Source: Clostridia bacterium (GTDB lineage Bacteria > Bacillota_A > Clostridia > Christensenellales > CAG-138). From it: a stretch of DNA of 26,906 bases. Numbering within the stretch: position 1 is the first letter of the stretch; each line of letters begins with the position of its first letter. Shown here piece by piece: positions 13,696-21,748 of the stretch. Position numbers and translations under genes: made by a program. The notes beneath the pieces were generated by a model. It was given only the letters and a program-made list of their open reading frames with translations. It ran no database searches and was not told the DNA's origin. The DNA is taken from contig JAFZJT010000187.1 in NCBI GenBank assembly GCA_017553815.1, positions 1 through 26,906 of the forward strand, given 5' to 3'.

Positions 13696-14800
13696 CGAGG
13701 CCTCGTGGTCCGAAAACGATCAGCGATGGCATATCTTTGTGCAGTCCGAGGGCGTTCGGCGTCACTTCGTCAGCGATAGGGGATTAGTCGGGCGCAAAGG
13801 CAAGTTGCAAGCAGAGCGAAAGGCGGATAAATGGCTTGAGGAACAGTTGACCGGCGAGAACCAAAAGGTCGGCATACTTTTTGATAAGTGGATCGAGAGT
13901 TTGAAGCAGCGCACACAGTCGGCGTATTGGACGCAGTATGTGAGCTACGGGAAGAATTGGATCAAGCCCGCCATCGGCGAGAAGAGAATGGCGAAGCTTA
14001 ATGAAAACGATCTCGATGCCATTGTTTCTGCCGCATATAAAAAGGGACTATCACACAAAACGCTGTGCAACATCCGTTCATGCTTGGTTGCATTCATAAA
14101 GTATGCTCGCAAGAGCAAAGCTACGATGCTCCTGGCTGATGACATTATCATACCTCGAAATGCGCCGAGAGGGGAGAGAAACTGCCTTACTCCCGAGGAG
14201 GTTTTGAAAGTCTTTACAAGCGACATGACCACTTATCGGGATAAACCATGCAAGGATTACTACATAAATGCCTATCGTTTTCTTTTGTTCGAGGGACTTC
14301 GACCGGGAGAACTGTTCGGCTTACAGCCGAGCGACTTTTCGGACGGCGGCTATACGATAAACAGGGCGATCAACAGTCGCGGAGAGATCACGAGCGGAAA
14401 GAACAAGAATGCAAAAAGACGCCATATGCTATCTCCATATAGCGAGCGAATACTGGCGGAGCAAAAAGCAATGCTACGAAAGCGAGGTATGATTACGGCA
14501 TACCTTTTCCCCGGGTATGACGGCGAAGCGATGAAGCTGTATAACATCTATGATGCTTGGAAGCGTTATTGTAAAGCAAACGGCATAAAGCCAATAACGC
14601 TTTACGAACTGCGGCATACCAATTACAGCATTAACAAAGATATGCCTGAAGCTTACAAGAAACTGCTGTTCGGACATTCAGCAACCTTCGATGGAGATGC
14701 TGTTTATGATCACGCTATGAGTGGCTCTTTGGAACGCGCTGCCGAACTCAACGAAACGGCTTTTTTGTCCCTGTTTAATTCCGCGATGGGAAAAGAGTGA
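13676..14800 (+). CDS. int: Tyrosine-recombinase integrase
   Basis: 374 aa from the GTG at 13676, which has TAGGAGG 8 nt upstream; an earlier in-frame GTG at 13667 lacks spacing. The N-terminal arm-binding part (NEASWSENDQRWHIFVQSEG) is followed by a SAM-like core-binding domain and the catalytic domain: Arg in FEGLRPGELFGL, the box YELRHTNYS (Tyr replaces the usual first His), GHS, and nucleophile Tyr in GDAVYDHAMSG. It catalyses integration and excision at the adjacent tRNA-Leu gene. The product is complete. Confidence 0.92.
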   Translation: MGRLRNNEASWSENDQRWHIFVQSEGVRRHFVSDRGLVGRKGKLQAERKADKWLEEQLTGENQKVGILFDKWIESLKQRTQSAYWTQYVSYGKNWIKPAIGEKRMAKLNENDLDAIVSAAYKKGLSHKTLCNIRSCLVAFIKYARKSKATMLLADDIIIPRNAPRGERNCLTPEEVLKVFTSDMTTYRDKPCKDYYINAYRFLLFEGLRPGELFGLQPSDFSDGGYTINRAINSRGEITSGKNKNAKRRHMLSPYSERILAEQKAMLRKRGMITAYLFPGYDGEAMKLYNIYDAWKRYCKANGIKPITLYELRHTNYSINKDMPEAYKKLLFGHSATFDGDAVYDHAMSGSLERAAELNETAFLSLFNSAMGKE

Positions 14801-14827
14801 ACGGCGGTGAAAAGTGCACACCACGGT

Positions 14828-14930
14828 GCTCACCAAACCAAAAAACGCAAGAAAAAAAGCCTTGAAACTCAAGGCTTTTTTGTTTGGTGCGGTCGATGGG
14901 ACTTGAACCCATACGGTCTCCCATACGCCC
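14828..14930. other. Probable prophage attachment site at tRNA-Leu 3' end
   Basis: The integrase gene ends 84 bp from the 3' end of tRNA-Leu, and the tRNA 3' end faces the prophage, the standard arrangement for integration into a tRNA gene. CACCAAAC (14830-14837) and GTTTGGTG (14882-14889) are inverted around the terminator and could be integrase core-type sites. The exact core needs the other junction, which lies outside the window. Confidence 0.6.
14852..14881. terminator. Bidirectional terminator between int and tRNA-Leu
   Basis: A perfect 7-bp stem (GCCTTGA/TCAAGGC, 14859-14875) is flanked by seven A on the left and six T on the right, so it works for int rightward and for tRNA-Leu leftward. 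Confidence 0.85.
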
Positions 14931-14967
14931 CTCAAACGTACGCGTCTGCCTGTTCCGCCACGACCGC
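14885..14967 (-). tRNA. tRNA-Leu (anticodon GAG)
   Basis: A full cloverleaf can be drawn: acceptor GCGGTCG/CGACCGC, D-arm with GCG/CGC, anticodon stem TACGT/GCGTA around TTGAGGG (anticodon GAG, reading CUC/CUU Leu codons), a long variable arm as expected for Leu, T-arm ATGGG-TTCAAGT-CCCAT, discriminator A and an encoded CCA. It marks the phage-chromosome boundary and its 3' part is probably retained in the attachment site. Confidence 0.95.
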
Positions 14968-14986
14968 AATTCAGATTGCGATTGAT

Positions 14987-15015
14987 ATTATACTGCGTAT
15001 TGCACAAAAAGTCAA
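14987..15015 (-). promoter_or_regulatory. tRNA-Leu promoter
   Basis: Read leftward, TTGACT (15010-15015) and TATAAT (14987-14992) are 17 bp apart and lie 20 bp before the mature tRNA. The remaining interval to 15179 shows no gene. Confidence 0.8.
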
Positions 15016-15179
15016 GACTTATTTCAAAAGAAAAAAATATATGTTGATTTATGGCTTTTTGTTATCTGTAAACCCCTTGTTTATACGGGTAATTCGTGAC
15101 GGTTCGCAATCAAAGTTTATTCGGCATTTGAGCAAGCAACAGCATCGGTCGGCATCCTCCCGCAGGGTGCGGCAGTCAA

Positions 15180-15947
15180 CTACTTCGCTGCATTAGTATA
15201 AGCTCGAATTATCATGCGAACGGCGCCCTTGGCATCGGGATCGACGGTGAGATCAGCAGCGGAGCGATAGCTGTCTATCCGCTTGCTGTACAGCGAAATA
15301 ACGGCTTGAGCACCGTCACGAATAAGCGGACGATTTTTGACCTTCGCCATAGCGAGCTTTTCAATGCTTCTGTCCAAGAACACGATGAATCCGCTGCTTT
15401 TAAGGATGGGAAGATTCTTTTCATAGGTCAGGATGCCGCCGCCGGTGGCCACGATCATGCCGCCACGATACGCAAACTCGCAGAGCACCTCGTGCTCAAG
15501 CTCACGGAATGCAGGTTCGCCGTCTTCGTCGAAGATCCGATCGATGGTCTTGCCGCTTCGCTGCATAACGAGCTCATCGGCGTCAACATGGGGCATTCCG
15601 AGTATCTCTCCGATACGGCATGCAAGGCGCGATTTGCCGCAGTTCGGCATGCCGATGAAATATAGATTCAGCATTCGGCGCTGAAGCGCCTTGGAGGTAG
15701 TCATCACTGTTCGAAAAACCGAGTTCGTCTGAGAAGCATACTCCTTTGGAGAAGCTTTGCAGATCGTGGAGAGTACCTCAGCTTCACGCGCCTTGCTCTC
15801 AAGCGGTATCCCAAGTGTGCGCTTAATACGGGATAGCTCAAGCACGGTGTCGTAACGTTCGCAAAGCAGCTGAGCTATCTCGGAATCAATCTCATCTATA
15901 TCCTTGCGCAGCTCTCCGAGCTCGCTGATAAGCTTGTTTTTATCCAT
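15180..15947 (-). CDS. aroK: Chorismate mutase-shikimate kinase fusion
   Basis: A 255-aa protein. Residues 1-90 are an AroQ-type chorismate mutase (ELRKDIDEIDSEIAQLLCER, ELSRIKRTLGIPLES), with Arg14, Arg31 and Lys42 in the positions of AroQ active-site residues. Residues 94-255 are shikimate kinase: Walker A GMPNCGKS, DADELV, FRELEHEVL, ATGGGIL for shikimate binding, and the lid KNRPLIRDG. The protein would catalyse both ATP-dependent shikimate 3-phosphorylation and chorismate-to-prephenate rearrangement, steps that bracket AroA and AroC encoded in the same operon. There is no clear Shine-Dalgarno. It is last in the operon. Confidence 0.9.
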   Translation of the reverse strand: MDKNKLISELGELRKDIDEIDSEIAQLLCERYDTVLELSRIKRTLGIPLESKAREAEVLSTICKASPKEYASQTNSVFRTVMTTSKALQRRMLNLYFIGMPNCGKSRLACRIGEILGMPHVDADELVMQRSGKTIDRIFDEDGEPAFRELEHEVLCEFAYRGGMIVATGGGILTYEKNLPILKSSGFIVFLDRSIEKLAMAKVKNRPLIRDGAQAVISLYSKRIDSYRSAADLTVDPDAKGAVRMIIRAYTNAAK

Positions 15948-15965
15948 AGAGCAATAATTCGTTTT

Positions 15966-17018
15966 CTATTTGAGATGGTACATTGCATCATACAGGGCGA
16001 TCGCCACAGCCGCTTCGATCACGGAGCAGCCACGCGGCAGGATGCAGCAGTCGTGCCTGCCTTCGATTTCTAATATAACAGCCTCGCCTGAATCAAGATT
16101 AACGCTCGGCTGCGGCAGCGAAATCGATGGCACGGGACGAAATACGGCACGGAGAATGATAGGCATTCCGTTTGAGATCCCGCCGTTGATGCCGCCGGAG
16201 TTGTTTGTTTCGGTGGCGAGAGAGGTAAGTATCGGATCATTGGCATCGCTGCCGAGCATCTCAGAAAAACCGAAGCCTGCTCCGAATTCAACGCCGTGAA
16301 CCCCGGGAATCGAGAAGAGGATATGCGCGATCGTGCTCTCAAGACCGTTAAAAAACGGCGCTCCGATGCCCGCAGGAACTCCGAGCGCCGCGCATTCGAC
16401 TGTGCCGCCGACGCTGTTGCCTGACTCGCGAAGAGCAGTAAAGAGATATTCAATATCCCTGCGCAATTCTTTGTTAATCAGTGGAAAGAATGGATCCAGC
16501 ACGGGAAATTGAGTCATAACAGGTCTGAAGGGGACATCGTCAAGATCGCCGATCTTATAGATATGCGAGGCGATCCGTACTCCGGCATTCGACAGTATCT
16601 GCTTGAAAATCGCGCCGCAAAATACGATTGGGAGCGTCATGCGGCCCGAAAACATGCCTCCACCGCGCGGGTCGTTGAAGCCGCCGAATTTTATTCTTGC
16701 CGCAAGATCCGCATGTGAGGGTCTCGGAATATTTGTTTTGTAATCGGTTGAGTTGACATCCCGATTCCTGAAAAGAACAGTCAGCGGAGCGCCGGTGCAT
16801 TTGCCGTTGAGTATTCCTGAAACGATATTAAAATCGTCGGTTTCCTTGCGCTGTGTGCTCTCAGTTCCAGAATGCGGTGCGCGCCTGTTGAGTTCAAAAC
16901 GTATGCACTCAACGTTGGGTTCAAAGCCTGCCGGAAGACCGTCCACAGTGCAGCCTACTGCAGCACCGTGCGATTCGCCGAAGAGCGAAATTCGTACATT
17001 ATTTCCGAACAAGTTCAT
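15966..17018 (-). CDS. aroC: Chorismate synthase
   Basis: 350 aa from the ATG at 17018, with GGAGG 8 nt upstream; the frame extends further but only over the end of aroA. Hallmarks: NNVRISLFGESHGAAVG at the N-terminus, RRAPHSGTESTQRKE, SHADLAARIKFG, RGGGMFSGRMT, NNSGGINGGISNGMPI, and the C-terminal HDCCILPRGCSVIEAAVAIA. It removes phosphate from EPSP using reduced FMN to make chorismate. The start overlaps aroA by 20 nt, so the two are translationally coupled. Length matches the family. Confidence 0.95.
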   Translation of the reverse strand: MNLFGNNVRISLFGESHGAAVGCTVDGLPAGFEPNVECIRFELNRRAPHSGTESTQRKETDDFNIVSGILNGKCTGAPLTVLFRNRDVNSTDYKTNIPRPSHADLAARIKFGGFNDPRGGGMFSGRMTLPIVFCGAIFKQILSNAGVRIASHIYKIGDLDDVPFRPVMTQFPVLDPFFPLINKELRRDIEYLFTALRESGNSVGGTVECAALGVPAGIGAPFFNGLESTIAHILFSIPGVHGVEFGAGFGFSEMLGSDANDPILTSLATETNNSGGINGGISNGMPIILRAVFRPVPSISLPQPSVNLDSGEAVILEIEGRHDCCILPRGCSVIEAAVAIALYDAMYHLK

Positions 17019-18165
17019 AAACAACTCCTCCAAGCCTGCAAAAATCATCAAAGAATCCGGGTGCACTCTTTGAAACGGCTTCCGCGCCGAAGATGGTCAC
17101 ACTGCTTTCGCACATAAGCGACGCTATAGCCGCAGCCATAACTATGCGATGATCCCCAAAGCTTTGCACGCAGCCGCCGCGAAGCTTGCCCGAAGCTCCC
17201 TGAACCACAACATGATCATCATACCTTTCCATGCAGCCTCCGAGAGCATGGATAAGAGCACTAACCGATGCGACTCTGTCGCTTTCCTTATCGGAAAGGC
17301 GCGCTGTACCTTTGATAACAGTATCTCGATCCTTTTTAAGCGCATGAACGCAAATAAGCGGAAACAGATCGGGCGAATTGGTGACGTTCGGCTCATCGGA
17401 GCCAAACAAATGAGCCGCGGCGGCATCGCAGAGGTTCCGGCAGTTCTGCGGGCAGTCTATTATTATGCTGCCGCTGCGTTCCATCAGCATATCGGCGCAG
17501 ATGTAATTCGCAGCATAGGACATATCCGGCGAAAACTCATATCGAGAAGGCGCAGAAAGCTGTCCCGATAAGCGGAAAAAACCGTTGTTGTCGATCTCCG
17601 CGCAGCATCCGAAACGCCGTAAACAATCGAGAGTAAGCTCGATATATGGAGCGGAAACGGGGGAGGGGATACGCACGCCAAAGCCGAACACTGCGCCTGC
17701 TATAAGCATTCCGCTTGCAAATTGGGAGCTGTTTTGAGCGGAGACCGTATATTGCTCCTCGCACAGTCTCCCGCCGGAGAACACTATCGTTTGTTCATCG
17801 TGATCGAGCTCGATCGAGCATGCGATGGTTTTTTGAAGCTCGCTCATATCGCGTCGCATGAGCTGTTTATCGCAGCGAAAGCAGACTCTGCCGCGTTGAA
17901 ACAGCAACAGTGGCGAGAACATACGGATGAGCGCAGCAGATGCGCTGACGTAAATGGGTTCGTTATCAGCAAAGTTGAGAAAAGCCTTTTCAACTGCATG
18001 CTTTGCGGCGATGATATCATCGCAAAGGCGCGCTCCTTGGTCGATAACATCGCAGGGTGATCTGCCGCAGAGCGCGCTCAAAATCAGCACTCGAATGACC
18101 TCGCTCTTAAAAGGAGGAGGTGTTATGCGGCCATTAAGCTTATCTGCGCAAACAACGATATCCAT
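16999..18165 (-). CDS. aroA: Divergent EPSP synthase
   Basis: A 388-aa protein, shorter than the usual 425-430. EPSP synthase features: PPPFKSEVIRVLILSALC (PEP/shikimate-binding Lys, Ser, Arg), QNSSQFASGMLIAG, SPDMSYAANYICADM, NSPDLFPLI, ARLSDKESDRVASV (KESDR) and SFGDHRIVMAAAIASL. The GNAGTAxR motif near residue 95 is replaced by SASAALIRM. It should transfer the enolpyruvyl group from PEP to shikimate-3-phosphate; context (aroB, aroC, aroK) fits. The altered motif may change affinity for PEP analogues such as glyphosate, or weaken the enzyme. It starts 2 nt after the aroB stop with a poor ribosome site, suggesting coupling. Confidence 0.85.
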   Translation of the reverse strand: MDIVVCADKLNGRITPPPFKSEVIRVLILSALCGRSPCDVIDQGARLCDDIIAAKHAVEKAFLNFADNEPIYVSASAALIRMFSPLLLFQRGRVCFRCDKQLMRRDMSELQKTIACSIELDHDEQTIVFSGGRLCEEQYTVSAQNSSQFASGMLIAGAVFGFGVRIPSPVSAPYIELTLDCLRRFGCCAEIDNNGFFRLSGQLSAPSRYEFSPDMSYAANYICADMLMERSGSIIIDCPQNCRNLCDAAAAHLFGSDEPNVTNSPDLFPLICVHALKKDRDTVIKGTARLSDKESDRVASVSALIHALGGCMERYDDHVVVQGASGKLRGGCVQSFGDHRIVMAAAIASLMCESSVTIFGAEAVSKSAPGFFDDFCRLGGVVYELVRK

Positions 18166-18167
18166 AC

Positions 18168-19223
18168 TTATCTTCGGGAGCTTAAAAGGAAATCCGAGGC
18201 CAGCTCGATAGGTATGCGCCGCAATAACGGCTGTCCAAACGAGCTGATAAAAGCCATCTCTATACTTTCGGAATCACTCTTTTTGTCGTGCGAAAGAAGT
18301 TGAGATGCGGACTCGGAATAATCGGAATAATCGTAGATCAGCCCGATGATCGAAGCGAGCTGCTCGATCCTGTTTGATACGCCGGGATCGGTCACGCCCA
18401 GTTCCTCTCCGAATCGCATAGCGGCAACAAGTCCCATCGAAACGGCCTCGCCGTGCAGAAGCGAAAAATCGCTTGCAGCCTCAAAAGCATGACCGAACGT
18501 GTGTCCGAAGTTTAATAGTCTGCGTTTGCCGAGATCGCGGATATCATCGCAGACGCAGTCACGCTTTATCCTACAGCATTCTTCGATAAGCAATGGATCG
18601 ATGAGATTATTCAGGATGGCATCCTTGATGAGCTTGCTTCCGCTCAAGCAATAGTATTTGAGCACCTCTCCGAAGCCGGATCGTTTTTCGCGCTCTGGAA
18701 GCGATTCAAGGAAGCTTGCCGCGCAGATAACGAGCTTTGGCTGATGAAAAGCGCCGATAATATTCTTGACTCCGAAATGATCGATTCCGGTTTTGCCGCC
18801 CATCGAGCTGTCTATCATCGATAGAAGCGTGGTCGGGATATTAACATAAGCAATGCCGCGCATGAATACGGCGGCGGCAAAGCCTCCGAGATCTCCGATA
18901 ACACCGCCGCCAAGGTTGATGATCATATCGTTTCTGGTGAAGCGACCGTCTATCAGAGCGGACAGAACTGAATCAAGCGAAGCAAAGCCCTTCGCTTTCT
19001 CTCCTCTGTCGATAATATGTACGCTATGCTCTACGCCGCCGCTATTGAGTATCGTTTGAACTGAATCAAGCGAAGCTTCGGCCGCGCCGCTATCGCTCAA
19101 AACGAGCACTTTTTTGCCGCGCACCTCGGATATAAGCGCCTCCGAAAAGCCGTCCATGCGCTCGCCGATAAGAACGCTGTAAGCGCTTGCGGATGCAGAT
19201 AAATCAAAATCAACCTTGCGCAT
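18168..19223 (-). CDS. aroB: 3-Dehydroquinate synthase
   Basis: A 351-aa protein with all family marks: NAD-binding GGGVIGDLGGFAAAVFMRG, IPTTLLSMIDSSMGGKTGID, FGEVLKYYCL, and the zinc ligands in NFGHTFGHAFEAA and LLHGEAVSMGL. It converts DAHP to 3-dehydroquinate, the second shikimate step. First gene of the aroB-aroA-aroC-CM/SK operon, with its own promoter at 19269-19297 and GGGAGG before the ATG. aroD, aroE and DAHP synthase are not in the window. Confidence 0.95.
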   Translation of the reverse strand: MRKVDFDLSASASAYSVLIGERMDGFSEALISEVRGKKVLVLSDSGAAEASLDSVQTILNSGGVEHSVHIIDRGEKAKGFASLDSVLSALIDGRFTRNDMIINLGGGVIGDLGGFAAAVFMRGIAYVNIPTTLLSMIDSSMGGKTGIDHFGVKNIIGAFHQPKLVICAASFLESLPEREKRSGFGEVLKYYCLSGSKLIKDAILNNLIDPLLIEECCRIKRDCVCDDIRDLGKRRLLNFGHTFGHAFEAASDFSLLHGEAVSMGLVAAMRFGEELGVTDPGVSNRIEQLASIIGLIYDYSDYSESASQLLSHDKKSDSESIEMAFISSFGQPLLRRIPIELASDFLLSSRR

Positions 19224-19238
19224 GTTTCCTCCCTGGCT

Positions 19239-19256
19239 GCGCCGATCCTGCGGCGC
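19239..19256 (-). promoter_or_regulatory. Hairpin in aroB leader
   Basis: GCGCCG and CGGCGC pair perfectly around a 6-nt loop, 8 nt before the GGGAGG of aroB. It has no T-run and may affect ribosome access or message stability. Confidence 0.45.
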
Positions 19257-19268
19257 GTTATTTTACTA

Positions 19269-19297
19269 ATCATACATTATTTTGAGAAAGTTTGCAA
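19269..19297 (-). promoter_or_regulatory. aro operon promoter
   Basis: Read leftward, TTGCAA (19292-19297) and TATGAT (19269-19274) are 17 bp apart, about 46 bp before the aroB start. Confidence 0.75.
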
Positions 19298-19396
19298 TAG
19301 CGCCCATTAAGACAAAACACGCTGTTTTTCGATGCAGGGAAAAAGCAAGTGAAAGAAGAACAACCAAAGAGCTCAATAAACAACAGGCGGTGAATC

Positions 19397-19726
19397 ATGA
19401 AGATCTCGTTCAAACGAAAAGGGAGTCTGCTTACAGTACAGCTTGACGGCGAACTCGATCAGCATTGTGCAGGCGAGATTCGATGCGCGATAGATGCGCG
19501 CATCAAAAGCGAGTCGCGCATAAAAACGCTTCTCATTGATCTTGAAAAGGTCAGCTTTATGGACAGCTCGGGCATCGGTGTGATACTTGGAAGGTACAGG
19601 CTCATGCGCGATCTTGGCGGTGAGCTGAACATCACAAACGCGCAGAAAACGGTTGAAAAGCTTTTGAGGCTTTCCGGAGTATACTCGCTGCTTGATATGA
19701 AGAGGAGGGGCAGGGCTAATGGATAG
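19397..19726 (+). CDS. spoIIAA: Anti-anti-sigma factor SpoIIAA
   Basis: A 109-aa STAS-domain protein. LDGELDQHCAGEIR near the start and FMDSSGIGVILGRY with the regulatory phosphoserine (Ser58) are diagnostic. Unphosphorylated SpoIIAA pulls SpoIIAB off sigma-F and so activates it in the forespore. It is first in the operon, overlaps spoIIAB by 8 nt, and starts after GGCGG. A sigma-H promoter would be expected upstream; an AGGGAAAA...AAGAAC pair near 19336-19360 is only a weak candidate. Confidence 0.95.
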   Translation: MKISFKRKGSLLTVQLDGELDQHCAGEIRCAIDARIKSESRIKTLLIDLEKVSFMDSSGIGVILGRYRLMRDLGGELNITNAQKTVEKLLRLSGVYSLLDMKRRGRANG

Positions 19727-20168
19727 GATCGACAATATGATAAAGCTTGAATTTCTCAGTCTTTCCAAAAACGAATCCTTTGCAAGAGCTGCAGCCGCCG
19801 CTTTCATCGCACCGCTCGATCCTACAATAGAGGAGCTTGCGGACGTTCGTACTGCCGTGAGCGAGGCGGTCACAAACGCGGTTATCCACGGTTATCGCAA
19901 TGAAGTTGGTATGATATTAATGGAGCTAACATTGATCGGAAGGCTTTTAAGAATTAAAATCGAAGACAGCGGCTGCGGAATAGAGGATATCAAGCTCGCA
20001 ATGAAACCCTTTTACACAACCGGAAACAGCGTTGAACGGTCGGGCATGGGTTTTGCAGTCATGGGCGCATTCATGGATATGTTGAATGTTGAATCCGAAC
20101 TGAATAAAGGAACGATCGTTACGATGGAAAAGTTCATCAGTTCAAATGAACAGCAGCAGGATGACTGA
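19719..20168 (+). CDS. spoIIAB: Anti-sigma-F factor SpoIIAB
   Basis: A 149-aa GHKL kinase. N-box SEAVTNAVIHGY (Glu49, Asn53), G1 EDSGCGIED, and G2 RSGMGFAVM form the ATP site; T-loop FYTTGN precedes G2. It binds and inhibits sigma-F and phosphorylates SpoIIAA. AGGAGG lies upstream of the ATG, and it overlaps both neighbours, giving tightly matched synthesis of the three partners. Confidence 0.95.
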   Translation: MDRIDNMIKLEFLSLSKNESFARAAAAAFIAPLDPTIEELADVRTAVSEAVTNAVIHGYRNEVGMILMELTLIGRLLRIKIEDSGCGIEDIKLAMKPFYTTGNSVERSGMGFAVMGAFMDMLNVESELNKGTIVTMEKFISSNEQQQDD

Positions 20169-20847
20169 AGCGGGCAAGATCGCACAAAACGGGCACAGTA
20201 CAGCGGATGATAAGTCCGCAACTGAGTCGCTTATCAACGACCATGCCGGACTCGTATACGGCCTTGCAAAAAGGTTTTCGGGAAGGGGCTGTGAACCTGC
20301 TGAGATCATACAAAGCGGCTTCGTTGGACTTGCCTATGCGGCATCGCGCTTTAACTCATCCAAGGGCGCGTCGTTTCCATCATACGCATTCAAATTCGTT
20401 GAAGGAGCGATGCGCGAATTCGTGCGAAGCGACAGGCTGATAAGGGTACCGCGAAGCGAATACAGCAAGGTATCGGAGGCTTACTCGAAGAGCGGGATCG
20501 AAGGCATCGAAACTAACGGATCCGAGCTTGTCGAAAAAGCCTTCAAAGCCGAGTTGATGCTAAAGCCTATTTCATTGGATGCCGCGCTAAGATCGGATGA
20601 AGAAAACTCAGCGGCGGGTAAAGAACTCGCCGTTTCAGTCGGCTTTGAAGAAGAGTGCATTTCGGCGGCATTTATGCGCGAAGCGCTTGATCGACTCGAA
20701 ACGCTCGAACGAAGCGTGATCGTCCTGCGGTTTTACGTAGAAAAAACTCAAGCTGAAACCGCGGAAACTCTTCGGATAAGTCAAAGTACGGTGTCTCGAT
20801 ATGAAAAAAGCGCACTATTTAAGCTTCGCCGTTTTATCGAAAACTGA
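20146..20847 (+). CDS. sigF: Forespore sigma factor sigma-F (SpoIIAC)
   Basis: 233 aa from the ATG at 20146; an ATG at 20161 that overlaps the spoIIAB stop is an equal alternative and neither has a good ribosome site. Region 2 is recognisable (LVYGLAKRFSGRG, IIQSGFVGLAYAASRFNSSK, FPSYAFKFVEGAMREFVRS), region 3 is short (RVPRSEYSKVSEAYSK), and region 4 is QAETAETLRISQSTVSRYEK. It directs early forespore transcription. Third gene of the classical operon. Confidence 0.93.
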   Translation: MNSSRMTEAGKIAQNGHSTADDKSATESLINDHAGLVYGLAKRFSGRGCEPAEIIQSGFVGLAYAASRFNSSKGASFPSYAFKFVEGAMREFVRSDRLIRVPRSEYSKVSEAYSKSGIEGIETNGSELVEKAFKAELMLKPISLDAALRSDEENSAAGKELAVSVGFEEECISAAFMREALDRLETLERSVIVLRFYVEKTQAETAETLRISQSTVSRYEKSALFKLRRFIEN

Positions 20848-20916
20848 GATATTTGCGTATAATTCGAGTTTTTTGAAGCAAAATAAACGCAAGAAAGGCG
20901 AAAGGAGAAGGGGTGA

Positions 20917-21072
20917 ATGAAACGAAGCGTTAAAATAATCTTAGTCGCGATCGCACTTCTTGCGATATTATTCAGCGGGCTTAAGCTAAGCTCGAGCGGT
21001 CGTCGCGCCGAGGCGATGTTCGGAGGAGCGGTGCTGATACTTAGAGAAACCGCGACTGAAAATGACGCCTAA
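20917..21072 (+). CDS. Small single-pass membrane protein, spoIIA operon
   Basis: A 51-aa protein, ATG behind AAAGGAGAAGGGG. MKRSVKIILVAIALLAILFS is a basic start plus one membrane segment or uncleaved signal; the remainder is SGLKLSSSGRRAEAMFGG and a short amphipathic tail. It lies 69 nt after sigF and overlaps the next small gene by 11 nt, so it belongs to the operon. No known Spo protein was recognised; expression during sporulation is inferred. Confidence 0.6.
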   Translation: MKRSVKIILVAIALLAILFSGLKLSSSGRRAEAMFGGAVLILRETATENDA

Positions 21073-21232
21073 AAGCATGCGTGCCGTTTTTCCGACCCCT
21101 TTCGGCGCAGAGGATTATGAAAACAGGGGTATAAACGACAATGAGCAGCGCTTCCCTGCATACAAGGAGAAAGTGTATGCTTCAAGGCAAGATACCGATA
21201 TAAAATACGAAACAAACGGAGATCCGGAATGA
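21062..21232 (+). CDS. 56-aa soluble protein before spoVAC
   Basis: ATG at 21062 overlaps the previous gene by 11 nt and the stop overlaps the spoVAC start (ATGA). The product begins MTPKSMRAVFPTPFGAEDYE and is hydrophilic, rich in Tyr, Asp and Glu, with no motif. Overlap on both sides argues for a real coupled gene. It could be a small partner of SpoVAC or a relic of a larger spoVA gene. Confidence 0.5.
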   Translation: MTPKSMRAVFPTPFGAEDYENRGINDNEQRFPAYKEKVYASRQDTDIKYETNGDPE

Positions 21233-21714
21233 AAACCCGCGAATCGAAATCAAGAAATAAGAATACAAACGAGGGCGCGATTCGCGAGGAGTATCAAAAG
21301 CTCGTCAACGCACGCATGCCTAAAAGCAAAACGCCGACTCAGCTTATTCTTGCCTTCACCATCGGCGGTGCGATATGTATGATCGGGCAGCTAATAGGTG
21401 ATATCGGCGAAATATCATTCGGACTTGACGAAAAAAACAAAGCGGCGTTCACGGCAATAAGCCTTATCTTTATCGGTGCGTTTCTAACGGGCATAGGCGT
21501 TTACGATAGGCTCGGAGTATTCGCGGGCGCCGGGTCGGTCGTTCCGATAACAGGCTTTGCAAACTCTGTTGTGGCTCCAGCGATGGAGCACAGGCGAGAA
21601 GGCCTTGTAATGGGCGTTGGAGCGCAGCTGTTCAGCTATGCGGGGCCGGTGCTCGTATACGGAATAACCGCCTCGGTCGTTATCGGACTCATAACTTGGG
21701 CTTTTGCCCTTTGA
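21229..21714 (+). CDS. spoVAC: Stage V sporulation protein AC
   Basis: A 161-aa membrane protein. After a basic N-terminus come hydrophobic segments (LILAFTIGGAICMIGQLIGD, ISLIFIGAFLTGIGVYDRLG, VLVYGITASVVIGLITWAFA) and the family signature FAGAGSVVPITGFANSVVAP followed by EHRREGLVMGVGAQLF. SpoVAC is a mechanosensitive channel involved in Ca-dipicolinate movement across the inner forespore membrane. In many spore formers spoVAD and spoVAEB follow, but here the next gene is convergent ksgA, so those partners must be elsewhere or absent. Confidence 0.92.
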   Translation: MKTRESKSRNKNTNEGAIREEYQKLVNARMPKSKTPTQLILAFTIGGAICMIGQLIGDIGEISFGLDEKNKAAFTAISLIFIGAFLTGIGVYDRLGVFAGAGSVVPITGFANSVVAPAMEHRREGLVMGVGAQLFSYAGPVLVYGITASVVIGLITWAFAL

Positions 21715-21748
21715 ACCGAAAAAGCGCTCTTTGAATACTAAAGCTCGA

